This document shows, piece after piece, positions 8,144-16,815 of a stretch of DNA of 64,000 nucleotides. Origin of the DNA: Corynebacterium sp. 13CS0277 (GTDB lineage: Bacteria; Actinomycetota; Actinomycetes; Mycobacteriales; Mycobacteriaceae); assembly GCF_002994655.1 (NCBI RefSeq), contig NZ_PPDL01000019.1:1-64000 (forward strand), read 5' to 3'. Position numbers and translations under genes: made by a program. The stretch's first letter is position 1, and each line of letters starts with the position of its first letter. A model generated the notes under the pieces. That model was not told where the DNA came from, made no database searches, and worked only from the letters and a program-made list of their open reading frames with translations.

Positions 8144-9310
8144 TTAGGAGGTGGTGTGCTGCTCCACGAGGCGGGCGATGCGGTCCAGCGCGAGCGCGAG
8201 GGTGTCGCGGGCGCAGGCGAGGTTCATCCGCACGAACCCCGCCCCCTCCTCGGAGCCGGTGAACATCCGCCCATCAGAGCACTTCACCTTCGCCTCCTCC
8301 TCCAGCAGGCGGGCCGCATCGACCCCCAGTGCGGTGTCGCGGAAGTCGAGCCAGGCGACATAGGTGGCCTCGGGGCGGTGGAAGCGCACCCCGGGGGCGA
8401 CCTGCGGCAGGCGGCGCTCCAGCTCGTCGAAGTTGCCCTCCAAGTACTCCAGCTGCTCCGCGAGGAAGCTCTGGTCTGCACGGTAGGCGGCGACGGAGGC
8501 CTCGTAGCCGAGGATGGAGTAGCCCTCCCAGTAGGCGGCCGGGCGGCCCGCCCACACCCGGGCATCCTCCGGGTTGCTGAGAATCAACTGCGCGCACTTC
8601 AGCCCCGCCACATTCCACGCCTTGGAGGCGGCGGTGAGCGTCACCGTCACCCGGGCGGCCGTGTCACTCACACTCGCGGCGGGGATGTGGGGCCGCCCGT
8701 AGACCAGCGGGGCGTGAATCTCGTCGGAGATCACCCGCACCCCGAAGCGCGCGGCCAGCTCCGCTATCGCCCGCAGCGTCTTCGTATCGGCGGCCGTGCC
8801 GAGGGGATTGTGCGGGTGGCACAACAACAGCGCGCCGACCGGCGTGCCCCGATCGCGGGCCTGTGTGAACGCCTCCTCCAGGGCGGCGAGATCCCAGCGG
8901 GTGCCAGCCATCGGCACCGTCACCGTCTCCCTGCCGGTGAGCTCACCCATGGTGAAAAACGGCGGGTACGCCGGGGTCGCGAAGGCGACTGCCGTGCCGG
9001 GGGCGGTGAACGTCTCCACCGCCATCCACAGGCCCCGCACCACATCCGCAATGGGGAACACCCACTCGGGGTTGACCTCCCAGCCGTAGCGGGTGGCCGC
9101 AAAGTCGGCATACGCCTCACCCAGCCGCGGGTCGCCCGACACCGGGTAGCCGAACTGTTCCCGGGCCACCGCATCCGCAATCGCCGCCGCCACCTCCGGG
9201 TGGGTGGCGAAGTCCGATTCGGCCACAAACATCGGCAGCATCTCGGGGTCGGACAGCGACCATTTTTCGGTGGCGCGGCGGGCAAGAGTGTGTCGATCGG
9301 GGATGAGCAT
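8144..9310 (-). CDS. aecD: AecD/MalY-type PLP-dependent cystathionine beta-lyase
   Basis: The 388-residue class I/II aminotransferase-fold enzyme matches the C. glutamicum C-S lyase AecD closely by eye. It cleaves cystathionine and other S-alkyl cysteines to homocysteine or thiol, pyruvate and ammonia. Diagnostic segments are LPMFVAESDF near the N terminus, FGYPVSGDPRLGEAYADF, IADVVRGLW, CHPHNPLGT and SDEIHAPLVYG. The Schiff-base Lys is in TAASKAWNVAGLKCAQ, and the carboxylate-binding Arg is in FVRMNLACARDTL. The start at ATG 9310 is supported by TATAGT only 6 bases upstream, so the message is probably leaderless. The gene stands alone, divergent from a lipoprotein gene. Confidence 0.92.
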   Translation of the reverse strand: MLIPDRHTLARRATEKWSLSDPEMLPMFVAESDFATHPEVAAAIADAVAREQFGYPVSGDPRLGEAYADFAATRYGWEVNPEWVFPIADVVRGLWMAVETFTAPGTAVAFATPAYPPFFTMGELTGRETVTVPMAGTRWDLAALEEAFTQARDRGTPVGALLLCHPHNPLGTAADTKTLRAIAELAARFGVRVISDEIHAPLVYGRPHIPAASVSDTAARVTVTLTAASKAWNVAGLKCAQLILSNPEDARVWAGRPAAYWEGYSILGYEASVAAYRADQSFLAEQLEYLEGNFDELERRLPQVAPGVRFHRPEATYVAWLDFRDTALGVDAARLLEEEAKVKCSDGRMFTGSEEGAGFVRMNLACARDTLALALDRIARLVEQHTTS

Positions 9311-9316
9311 GGCACC

Positions 9317-9360
9317 ACTATAGGTGCGAGGTCGGTCACGAGGTCTGCTACCGCTACACT
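9317..9360. promoter_or_regulatory. Divergent promoters of aecD and a lipoprotein gene
   Basis: On the minus strand TATAGT (9322-9317) lies 6 bases before the aecD ATG and predicts a leaderless start. On the plus strand TACACT (9355-9360) would give a leader of roughly 60 bases for the lipoprotein gene. No good -35 hexamer is seen for either. Confidence 0.6.
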
Positions 9361-9426
9361 TGGGGGAGGTATCCGTGCAGTGCCCCGCGCACTGCGTCGA
9401 CGTTGAAAAGGGAGAACAAAGCCCCC

Positions 9427-9972
9427 ATGAAGGCTCGCGTCGTGTTCGTGTCCGCGCTGTGCGCCACAGCCCTTGCGACGACTGGTTGCAGCCAGGTGCG
9501 TTCGCTGTTTGAGGAAGCCCCTCCCGCACCCCAGGGGGCGAGTGATATCACCCCGACAGAAACCGCGGCGCCTGTGTTCACGCCGACCCCGGTGGAGCCG
9601 GTCGTGGCGGAGACCTTCCTCGACCCCACCTTCGACCCGGGCCTCAACACCGAGTGGGAGCTCATGGGTGCGGAAGCCGCACCCCTGGGCGGGGTGGTGC
9701 TGCACCTCAACCTGAAGAACTTGAACGATATGCCCCTGCCGCCGGGCGCGTTGCCCCCGGCGGTGCTGCTCAGCGCGAATAATTCGGGCAACATGATGGA
9801 GATCGAGCCGCTTGGGGAGGACGCCTCCGGGGTGTTCTCTGGGCTGGATCTTCCGCTGGGTGCGGGCGCGACCACGACGGTGGATTACGCGTTCTCCACC
9901 ACCATCGGCAACCTCTATCAGGCGGAGCTGCACGCCGGCAACGTCATCTTCAAGGGCAACCTCAACGTCTAA
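9427..9972 (+). CDS. Lipoprotein, unknown function
   Basis: The 181-residue protein has a lipoprotein signal: MKAR, a hydrophobic core and the lipobox ending TTGC, so Cys21 would be lipidated and the protein anchored outside the membrane. A Pro/Thr/Glu linker (about 25-55) leads to a compact beta-rich domain that contains HLNLKNLNDMPLPPGALPPA and a C-terminal AGNVIFKGNLNV. This recalls small immunoglobulin-like extracellular domains, but no family was firmly recognised. The ATG at 9427 is the first ATG, with GGGAG about 13 bases upstream. The next gene downstream codes for an export-substrate-like helical protein, an arrangement echoed at 31.1-34.8 kb. Confidence 0.75.
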   Translation: MKARVVFVSALCATALATTGCSQVRSLFEEAPPAPQGASDITPTETAAPVFTPTPVEPVVAETFLDPTFDPGLNTEWELMGAEAAPLGGVVLHLNLKNLNDMPLPPGALPPAVLLSANNSGNMMEIEPLGEDASGVFSGLDLPLGAGATTTVDYAFSTTIGNLYQAELHAGNVIFKGNLNV

Positions 9973-10410
9973 GACGCTTGCCCAGTCGGCCGCGCCACGC
10001 GGCCGCGACCTCCACGCCGCCCGGCTGACACCTGTGCCCGGGCGGTGTGGGCATTCCTGGGGGAGGCACCCCCGCACATCGTGGAGCGGGGGTGGCTCAT
10101 GAGCGGGCGGGGGTAGCGTATCAATCCAGCTCAGCGTTAGTTACGGGGGTAGTTGGCGTCGGGGAGGTGCGAGCAGACGCACCACGAAGCGCCCCGGGCG
10201 TGTCAGGGACGTGTGCCAGGGGTTGTGCGCCCCGCACCGGGGCAAGCGAAAAATGCTTCACGCCATGAGCGTCACGGTGTCGGGGGCACGCCCCGGGCAG
10301 GTATGTCCTGTTTCTTCGTCTTCGTCCCCATCCCGCAGGCGTGATGCTGCGCGTGGCGCGGTGCCCGGTGGGGTGGGTGCGGAGCATGAGTTGTCCCCTG
10401 TGGAGGAGAC
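9973..10410. other. Intergenic region, no gene recognised
   Basis: The 438 bases between the lipoprotein gene and the helical protein gene hold no convincing coding sequence. The frames present are short and GC-shadow-like. A promoter for the downstream gene is expected here but no clear -10 stands out. Confidence 0.5.
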
Positions 10411-11880
10411 ATGAATTTCTCGATCGATCCCTTTGCGGTGCGCCAGAGCCTGGCCACCGTCGAGGAGGCCGCCGCCTGCTGCGCGGAGGCCACCGTTGCT
10501 GCGGCGTCCGCCCCCATCAACGGCAGCTATTCTTCGGTGCCGGGCCTCGCGGAGCTGGCCGTCGCCCACCAGGAGTTGCTCGTCGGCGGGCCCGGCTCCG
10601 CCGAGGATGTGTGCCGCCAGCTGGCGGCCCGGGTGACGTGGCTGCGGGATGCGTTGCGCGCCACGGGTGAGGCCCTGTGTGGCCAGGAGCTGCACTCGGC
10701 CCGCGGCCTGGAGTACGCCGACGAAGCTTGTGGTGTGGCTGTGGCCCCGGATGCGGTGGTGTTTCCCGCCCGACCCGACAGCGAGGCCCGGGAGGTTCCC
10801 ATGAGCCGCCCGCAGGTGCTGCCCGGGGAGAGCCTGCTGGGCTTGTCCTTGGGCTTCGCCACGACCGACAGTGCGCAGCCGGTGGCCGCGGCGGACGTGT
10901 GGCGGCGGGTTGCTCAGCTCCTGGAGCGCGCCGCGGAGCGCATCCGTGCGGCCGTGGTGCTGCCCGGCTGCGAGGGCGCGGTGTTTGAGCAGGCCCGCCG
11001 CCGGATGGAGTCCACCGCCGCCGACTGTGACACCGTGGCCGCCAACGCCCGCATCATCGCTGCTGATGTGGGGGTGTTGCCGGCGGTGCGGAAGCAGGGC
11101 GCGCAGGAGGTGCAGCAGATCGCGGGCGAGGTGCGGCAGTACACCGACCCCGCGGAGCGCGCCGCGAAGGAAACCGAACTGGTCGATAGTTGGCTGGTGG
11201 GCCCCTGGCAGGATGCCATCGACGCCGCCACCCCGCGGGTGACCTGTCTGCTGGTGGCGGCAGAACCCGCGAGCGCGGCAACCACTCTGGGCGTGGGGCT
11301 TGCCTCCGGGGTGGGTGGCCTGCAGGGTGGTGCGCGCACCCTGGCCCAGTCGGTGGCACCCCTCGCTCCAGCCCCCGCCGGCGGCACCCCCGCCCCGGGT
11401 GCTGCGGTTGGGGCTCCCGGTGGGCCGCTCGGGCCGGTGGCCCCGGCAGCCACGCGCGCGGGCACAGCGTCCCGCGTGGGGCGTACCCGTGTGCTGTCCG
11501 GCTCGGGCGATGGCGGCCGGGCAACCGCCCGTGGCCACCGGGTTTCCGGTGCACCTAGGGTGCAGGATCGCCCGGGCCCTCAAGCCCCCGGTGTGGCCCC
11601 AGGGCCGGTACTGCGGGGGCACGCGCCCCGGGGTGCGGTTCGCCCGCGTGCGGGCGAGGCGGAGGAGTACCGGGGCCACGAGCAGCACGCGAGCCTCGCC
11701 CCGCTGAGCCCCCGCCAGGAGCAAGGCAGCACCGAGCCCCGCACCGCGCTGGGCCGCGTGGTGGAGGGCATGCGGCAGAAGGCCGCGCCCGCGGCGGCCG
11801 TGTCGCGCACCCACTCCCAGCAGTGGGCGCCGGTGGCGGTGGCCCGGGGCTGGGTGAACAGCCAGCGCCGCGAGGACTAA
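10411..11880 (+). CDS. Helical PPE/WXG-like protein with disordered tail (paralogue of the 31.1-33.1 kb protein)
   Basis: The 489-residue protein starts at ATG 10411 after GTGGAGGAGAC. It has an alpha-helical N-terminal half (1-270) and a Pro/Gly/Ala/Arg-rich C-terminal half. It aligns by eye with the 653-residue protein at 31108-33069. Both have SVPGL-x-EL, then a His, a GSA, an Ala and a Trp-containing helix at residues 40-100. Both then have a WR... helix, an Ala-rich helix with NA, and a DP-x-E-A-x-x-E element. This helical bundle plus flexible tail resembles type VII secretion substrates of the PPE/EspB kind, but that is inference; no secretion core gene is nearby. A lipoprotein gene precedes it. 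Confidence 0.7.
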   Translation: MNFSIDPFAVRQSLATVEEAAACCAEATVAAASAPINGSYSSVPGLAELAVAHQELLVGGPGSAEDVCRQLAARVTWLRDALRATGEALCGQELHSARGLEYADEACGVAVAPDAVVFPARPDSEAREVPMSRPQVLPGESLLGLSLGFATTDSAQPVAAADVWRRVAQLLERAAERIRAAVVLPGCEGAVFEQARRRMESTAADCDTVAANARIIAADVGVLPAVRKQGAQEVQQIAGEVRQYTDPAERAAKETELVDSWLVGPWQDAIDAATPRVTCLLVAAEPASAATTLGVGLASGVGGLQGGARTLAQSVAPLAPAPAGGTPAPGAAVGAPGGPLGPVAPAATRAGTASRVGRTRVLSGSGDGGRATARGHRVSGAPRVQDRPGPQAPGVAPGPVLRGHAPRGAVRPRAGEAEEYRGHEQHASLAPLSPRQEQGSTEPRTALGRVVEGMRQKAAPAAAVSRTHSQQWAPVAVARGWVNSQRRED

Positions 11881-11989
11881 CTCGCCGCCCGCTGCCCTGG
11901 TGCGCCGCCCCAGCGCACGGCGCAGCCCCGCCGACGGCACCCGGAAGGGATACTTCTCGGGGCTGCCCGGCGGGGCTGCGGGGAGGTGT

Positions 11990-13645
11990 TTAGGACGGGG
12001 TGACGCTGGTGTCGCCCTGCAGGCGCTTGAGGACGTTTTCCGCGGAGATCAAGCACATGGGCACGCCGACGCCGGGGACGGTGGTGCCGCCGGCGAACAG
12101 CAGGTTGCGCACCTTCGACGAGGCGTTCGTGCCGCGCAGGAACGCCGACTGGGTCAGCGTGTGCGCCAGCCCAATGGCGTTGCCCTTCCAGGAGTAGTAG
12201 CGGCTGGCGAAGTCGGCGGGGCCTGCGGTGTAGCGGGCCTCAATGCGCCCGGCCAGGTCGGGGATGCGGCACTGCTCGGCGATTTGGCTGATGGCGGAGT
12301 CGACGATGGCGGCCACGGTGGGGGATTCCTCCCCGTAGGCGGAGCCGCCACCGATGCTGGGGGCCGCGGGCACCGGGATGAGCACGAAGAGGTTCTCCTT
12401 GCCGGCGGGCGCGACCGTGGGGTCGGTGGCCGAGGGCTTGCACACGTAAATCGAGTGGGAGCGCGCGCCCGCGCCCCGGGCGGCGGGGTCGCCCTCAGCG
12501 TGGAAGATGGCCTCAAAGTCGGGGTCCCAGTCCGCCGAGAGCAGCAGCTGGTGGTGCAGCAGCTGCGGCAGCTCGCCGTCGACGCCGAGGAATGCGAGCA
12601 CCGCCCCAATGCCGGGGTCTTTGCGCCGCCAGGAGGACTCCGGGATGGTTTGCAGCTCTCGGGGCAGCAGCCGGGTTTGGGTGTGGTGCATGTCGCCGGC
12701 GGCGACGACGATGTCGGCGTCGAGAGTTTCAAACACGCCGCGGGCGTTTTTCACCCGCACCCCGGTGACCTCGTGGGCACCCTGGCCGACCAGCGGCTCC
12801 CGGGCCCCCAGCTTCGCCGCAGCCTGATTAACCAGCCCCTGCAGCGGCACTCGGGAGTGCCCGCTGCGCTGGGTGAGGATGTCGGTGACTTCCACGCTGC
12901 TGCGGATGTCGACCCCGTGGGCGCGCGCCAGGCGCTCCAGGGCGCGGGTGATTTCAATGAACCCGCCCTGCGGGTAGCACACGCCCTCCACGAGGTCGGT
13001 GTGGCTGAGCAGGTGGTACATCGCCGGGGTGTGCGCCGGCTCCGAGGACAAAAACACCGCCGGGTATTCGAGAATCTGCCGCAGCCGCTCATCGGTGAAG
13101 TTCCGCGACACCCACGTTTCCAGCGAGGTCGACAGCAGACTGACGAGCAGGGTGAGGTTGCGCAGCACCTCGCCGTTGAGCCACGGCAGCAGCGATTGGA
13201 AGGTGGTGTAGAGGAAGTACTCCACCGCCACGGTGTAGGTGTGGGTGGCGGTCGCGAGATAGTCGCGGACTTTCTCCCCGGCGCCGGGTTCGATGGACTC
13301 GAAGAGTTCGGCGACCTGGTCGACGCCGGTGCGCACATCGATCGGCTCGTGCTCCCCGGAGAACACCCGGTAGGCGGGGTCGAGGCGGACGAGGTTGAGC
13401 TCCGCCGCCGTCGAGGTGCCCATGGCCTCAAAGAAGTGGTCGAAGGCTTCCGGCATGAGGTACCAGGAGGGGCCGGCATCCCAGCGGTAGCCGTCGGCCT
13501 CGACCGAGCCGGCACGGCCACCGACGGTGTCGTTCTTTTCCACAAGGGTGACTGCGTGCCCCTGGCGGGCCAGCAGTCCTGCCGTGGCCAGGCCGGCGAT
13601 ACCGCCGCCGATGACGACAACACGGGAGGAGACGTCGTAAGACAT
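11990..13645 (-). CDS. crtI: Phytoene desaturase CrtI
   Basis: The 551-residue FAD enzyme desaturates phytoene stepwise toward lycopene at the membrane. The N-terminal dinucleotide motif VVVIGGGIAGLATAGLLARQG is at residues 9-29, followed by the family segment NDTVGGRAGSVEADGYRWDAGPSW split across 38-61. The C-terminal FAD-binding motif is NLLFAGGTTVPGVGVPMCL. AAGGTGG about 9 bases before ATG 13645 supports the start. An insertion around residues 255-290 looks longer than usual. It is the last gene of the leftward crtE-crtB-crtI set, but 339 bases separate it from crtB. A separate promoter, or processing in a pyrimidine-rich leader, is therefore possible. Confidence 0.93.
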   Translation of the reverse strand: MSYDVSSRVVVIGGGIAGLATAGLLARQGHAVTLVEKNDTVGGRAGSVEADGYRWDAGPSWYLMPEAFDHFFEAMGTSTAAELNLVRLDPAYRVFSGEHEPIDVRTGVDQVAELFESIEPGAGEKVRDYLATATHTYTVAVEYFLYTTFQSLLPWLNGEVLRNLTLLVSLLSTSLETWVSRNFTDERLRQILEYPAVFLSSEPAHTPAMYHLLSHTDLVEGVCYPQGGFIEITRALERLARAHGVDIRSSVEVTDILTQRSGHSRVPLQGLVNQAAAKLGAREPLVGQGAHEVTGVRVKNARGVFETLDADIVVAAGDMHHTQTRLLPRELQTIPESSWRRKDPGIGAVLAFLGVDGELPQLLHHQLLLSADWDPDFEAIFHAEGDPAARGAGARSHSIYVCKPSATDPTVAPAGKENLFVLIPVPAAPSIGGGSAYGEESPTVAAIVDSAISQIAEQCRIPDLAGRIEARYTAGPADFASRYYSWKGNAIGLAHTLTQSAFLRGTNASSKVRNLLFAGGTTVPGVGVPMCLISAENVLKRLQGDTSVTPS

Positions 13646-13984
13646 AAAAAGAAACCACCTTGTTCAACAACAGGGGAGGGGATGGGGCGACACCCGAAAA
13701 GGCAGATGCTCTCGGGGCATACACCCAAGCGGGCGAGGCGAAGAAGAGGGGAGAGAAAAGCGAGAAAAAGAAAGAAATAAAGAAGGGAAGACGAAAAAAC
13801 GAGCACACGGGACACCCGGGGGACGCTTTCACACTGGCCGCGCGATCACACCGCACGGCACCGCATGTGTCCCGGTGCGCGACCCGGGTACCCCGGGCGC
13901 CTGGCCTCGGGTGCCTGCCCCGCAGCACTCGCTACGCACGCGACGGGGTGGAAGAACACCTGGGAGAAGCACAGCCTGAGCGTG
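13646..13984 (-). other. Long crtB-crtI spacer with a 70-base pyrimidine tract in the message
   Basis: No gene is supported here. From about 13733 to 13803 the plus strand is almost pure purine, so the crtI message would carry a long C/U-rich stretch shortly before its ribosome site. Such a tract could be a Rho loading site, an S1-type ribosome standby site or simply a simple-sequence expansion. Confidence 0.6.
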
Positions 13985-14899
13985 CTAGCGCCGCAGCTGG
14001 GCCTCTGGCGCGAGGGTGCGCGCGGCGATCGCGCTGGTGGCGGCGAGTCGTGCTTTGGTCACGGGACCCACACTAATCCTCGTCGTCTTCAACGTGGCGG
14101 CCGGCGTGGCTTCGATGGCGCGGGTGAGTGCCTCAAAGAGGTTGAAGGCGGTGAGCACCCCCACCCGGCAGGGGTAGGGCAGGTAGCCGATCGTGGCGTA
14201 GGCCTCGGCGAGGTTGGCATCGATCTGGGCGACGAAGTCCTGCTTGTCGGCTTCGTGGAAGCTGCCGCGCGCGCCGGGAACGTAGGCCCGCCCCAGGTCG
14301 TGGGCGTCTTCGGCGAGGTCGCGGAGGAAGTTGATTTTCTGGAAGGCTGCCCCGAGCTGCCGGGCGCCGTAGGTGGCGCGCTCGTGGGCGTGGGCGTCCA
14401 GTGGGGCGGCGGCGGTGAAGATGGACAGGCACATGAGCCCGATGACTTCCGCGGAGCCGTAGATGTAGTCGTCGAGGGCCGCGGCGTCGTAGTCGGTGTC
14501 GACGACGTCGCGCCGCATGGAACGGAAGAAGGCCCGGATGTGCTCGCCGTCGATGTGGGTGCGGCGGGCGGTGTCCGCGAAGGCGTGGAGGACCGGGTTG
14601 GGGGAGAAGCCTTCCTCGATGGCGGTGAAGGTGTCGCGTTCGAAGGTGTCGAGGATCTCGGCGACGCGGGTGTTGTCCAGGCCTGCGGCGTGGGCGGTGC
14701 CGTCGACGATTTCGTCGGCGATGCGCACCATCGCGTACAGATTGGCGATATCGCTGCGGGTGCTCCGGTCGAGCAGCCGGGTGGCGAGCGAGAAGCTGGT
14801 GGAGTATTCGCCGATGATGGGGTGGGCGGATTTCACCGCCATGCGGGTGTAGGTGACGAGGGGTTCTTCGGGGTGGCTGGTCGCGGGGCTGTGATCCAT
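13985..14899 (-). CDS. crtB: Phytoene/squalene synthase family protein, phytoene synthase CrtB
   Basis: The 304-residue enzyme condenses two geranylgeranyl diphosphates to phytoene. Both Asp-rich motifs are intact: DEIVD at 62-66 and RDLAEDAHDLGRAYVP with Asp194 and Asp198. The N-terminal FSLATRLLDRSTRSDIANLY and the QKINFLRD helix are typical of trans-isoprenyl synthases of this type. ATG 14899 is chosen at the start of homology. The ribosome site is weak, with AAGGAAG more than 20 bases away, so a nearby start such as the Met at residue 20 is possible. It lies 103 bases downstream of crtE in the same direction, so the two probably share a message. Confidence 0.92.
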   Translation of the reverse strand: MDHSPATSHPEEPLVTYTRMAVKSAHPIIGEYSTSFSLATRLLDRSTRSDIANLYAMVRIADEIVDGTAHAAGLDNTRVAEILDTFERDTFTAIEEGFSPNPVLHAFADTARRTHIDGEHIRAFFRSMRRDVVDTDYDAAALDDYIYGSAEVIGLMCLSIFTAAAPLDAHAHERATYGARQLGAAFQKINFLRDLAEDAHDLGRAYVPGARGSFHEADKQDFVAQIDANLAEAYATIGYLPYPCRVGVLTAFNLFEALTRAIEATPAATLKTTRISVGPVTKARLAATSAIAARTLAPEAQLRR

Positions 14900-15002
14900 G
14901 GCGGCTTGTAAAGGGGTCTTCTTCCTTTGACACGCCCGCGGGGTGCGGGGTGGGTCGTGGGCGCGAATCGAATACTGCGGTGGGGTGAGTGGGGCCTGCG
15001 GG

Positions 15003-16079
15003 CTAGGGCAGGAAGGTGCTGTAGCTGCCGACGATGGTGTCCGCGACCTCGTGGAGCACGTCCGTGGCGTCGGCTGAGAGTGCAAGATCGTCGATGGTGC
15101 GGTGGGCGTGGTCGAGATGGGCGCTGATGGAGGCCTGGGCGTCGGCCAAGGCCCCGCAGTCGGCGAGCATCTGGGCGATGCGCTGGGTGTCGACCTCCGT
15201 GGCGTCGAGGGCGCGTTCGATCTCCGGCCAGGCGTCGGTGGTGGTCGCGAAGCTGATGAGCGCGGTGGCGCGCTTTTGGTACAGGTCGCTGCCTTGGGTT
15301 TTGCCGGTGACCGCGCCGGGGGCGTAGACGTCCCGCAGGTCGTCGGCGAGTTGGTAGGCGGCCCCGAGGTCCCTCCCCAGGGCGGTGGCGAGCTCCAGGT
15401 GGTGGTCGCTGCGGCCGGCGAGCCGCTGCCCGGCGATCAGTGGGGCTTCGAAGGAGTAGGAGGAGGTTTTCAGCCGGTTGGTGATGGCGATGTCGTGGGC
15501 GTCGGGGTGCACGTTCGGCAGGGAGTGGTGGACGTCCATGAATTCGCCCGCCACGGACGCGCCCGTGGCGATACTGAACAGCCGCAGCAGATGTGCCGTC
15601 GTCGCCGGGTCGGCGCCCGATTCAAGGACGAGCCGGAAGGCGTAGTTTTGTGCCGCCATCCCCGCCAGGGTGGCCACGCTGCGGCCGTAGTCTTCGGCAT
15701 CGCGGGCGGGCACCACCCCGTGGAGGCTCACAGCCTTGTCGCGCGCCATGGCGTGCAGGGTGGTGTTCCCGCGGCGCACATCGTCGTTGTCGATGATGTC
15801 GTCGATGATGAGGAACGCGCAGTGCAGCAGATCGAAGGCAGCGGCGACCGCAATGTCGGCCTCCGGGGTGGGCGTGCCTGCCGGCCGGTCGGCGCTGACG
15901 TGGACGAGCAGTGCCCGCACGTGCTTGCCGCCCAGTGCCAGGTGGCGGGTGTGCTGCGCGCAGGCGACCGCGCCGGCGGAGAGTGCCCCGAGGCGCTCTT
16001 CCGCGGCGGTGAGCGTGCGGGAGAGGAATTCGACGGATTCTTCCACGCGTTGGGTGAAGGGCGAGGAAGCTAAGTGCAT
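15003..16079 (-). CDS. crtE: Geranylgeranyl diphosphate synthase CrtE
   Basis: The 358-residue trans-prenyltransferase makes geranylgeranyl diphosphate, the precursor used by CrtB. The first Asp-rich motif is DDIIDNDDVRRG (93-104) and the second is YQLADDLRD (242-250), both complete, so the enzyme should be active. The substrate-binding GGKHVRALL (50-58) is also present. The start at ATG 16079 is where homology begins; the open frame runs upstream into the idi promoter region, so the extension is rejected. The gene is first of the leftward carotenoid run and divergent from idi, which makes its substrate isomer. A shared regulatory region is therefore likely. Confidence 0.93.
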   Translation of the reverse strand: MHLASSPFTQRVEESVEFLSRTLTAAEERLGALSAGAVACAQHTRHLALGGKHVRALLVHVSADRPAGTPTPEADIAVAAAFDLLHCAFLIIDDIIDNDDVRRGNTTLHAMARDKAVSLHGVVPARDAEDYGRSVATLAGMAAQNYAFRLVLESGADPATTAHLLRLFSIATGASVAGEFMDVHHSLPNVHPDAHDIAITNRLKTSSYSFEAPLIAGQRLAGRSDHHLELATALGRDLGAAYQLADDLRDVYAPGAVTGKTQGSDLYQKRATALISFATTTDAWPEIERALDATEVDTQRIAQMLADCGALADAQASISAHLDHAHRTIDDLALSADATDVLHEVADTIVGSYSTFLP

Positions 16080-16188
16080 GCCCACTATTTTGGCACACCA
16101 ACCCAGCGGCCCAGGAATAACGCACCCGGAATAATTATCATATGCATACGTGCTATTGGATTGCTGGGTGTCTTGTACCCTGTGGTGC
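16080..16188. promoter_or_regulatory. Divergent crtE/idi control region
   Basis: This 109-base AT-richer segment separates crtE and idi. For idi, TACCCT (16176-16181) lies 7 bases before the ATG, so idi is probably leaderless. For crtE, the minus strand carries TATGAT and GATAAT near 16135-16142. The palindrome TATGCATA overlaps these, and CCAACCCAGC / GCTGGGTG form an inverted pair across the region. In C. glutamicum a MarR-type repressor (CrtR) controls its carotenoid operon, so an operator here is plausible but not shown. Confidence 0.5.
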
Positions 16189-16746
16189 ATGACCGCAGAT
16201 TCACACACCACAGAACTGGTGGTTCTCGCCGACGAGCAGGGCGCACCCTGCGGCACCGCCGACAAGGCGACCGTGCACACCACGGACACCCCCTTGCACT
16301 TCGCGTTTTCCTGCTACCTGCTCAACGACGCCGGCGAGGTCCTCGTCACCCGCCGCGCACTGAGCAAGAAAACCTGGCCCGGGGTGTGGACGAACGCCAT
16401 GTGCGGGCACCCCGGCCCCGGGGAGAAAGAAGCAGAGGCCCTGGTGCGCCGCGGCACCCAGGAACTGGGCATTGACCCGGCCGACGTGGACGAGATCCGC
16501 TGCGTGCTGCCCGATTTCTCCTACCGGGCGGTGGATTCCTCCGGGATTGTGGAGTGGGAAATCTGCCCGGTGTTTACCGCCCGCCTTCACGGGGAGGTGC
16601 ATCCCCGCCCGGAGGAGGTCGACAGCTACGAGTGGGTGGCCCCCGCCGAGCTGGTGGCCAGCGTGTCGGGCACCCCTTTCGCGTTTAGCCCCTGGATGGT
16701 CTCCCAGCTCGCGCACGAGGAACTGCGCCGCGCCATCGGCGCCTAA
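16189..16746 (+). CDS. idi: Isopentenyl-diphosphate delta-isomerase type I
   Basis: The 185-residue Nudix-type enzyme interconverts isopentenyl and dimethylallyl diphosphate. All expected metal and catalytic residues are visible. The His ligands are in KATVH (30) and TPLHFAFS (37), Cys72 and His74 are in NAMCGHPGPGE, and Glu122 and Glu124 are in VEWEICPVF. The length is usual for the family. ATG 16189 is preceded by TACCCT at leaderless distance. It is divergent from crtE, so precursor balance and carotenoid synthesis can be switched together. Convergent neighbour on the right is a potassium channel gene. Confidence 0.95.
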   Translation: MTADSHTTELVVLADEQGAPCGTADKATVHTTDTPLHFAFSCYLLNDAGEVLVTRRALSKKTWPGVWTNAMCGHPGPGEKEAEALVRRGTQELGIDPADVDEIRCVLPDFSYRAVDSSGIVEWEICPVFTARLHGEVHPRPEEVDSYEWVAPAELVASVSGTPFAFSPWMVSQLAHEELRRAIGA

Positions 16747-16773
16747 AAAACACACACCCCCGCCCGGCACCCA

Positions 16774-16792
16774 GCCTGGCACCCAACCAGGC
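16774..16792. terminator. Small hairpin between idi and the channel gene
   Basis: GCCTGG (16774-16779) pairs with CCAGGC (16787-16792) inside a run of GGCACCC-like repeats between two convergent genes. The stem is short and no U-run follows, so it is only a weak terminator candidate. Confidence 0.3.
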
Positions 16793-16815
16793 ACCCCGCC
16801 TCGTGCTGCGCGCCG

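Noticed and set aside
11900-13780. Plus-strand frame of about 626 codons opposite crtI
   Set aside because: Low-complexity Gly/Val/Arg sequence opposite intact crtI; no promoter or ribosome site and no recognisable motif.
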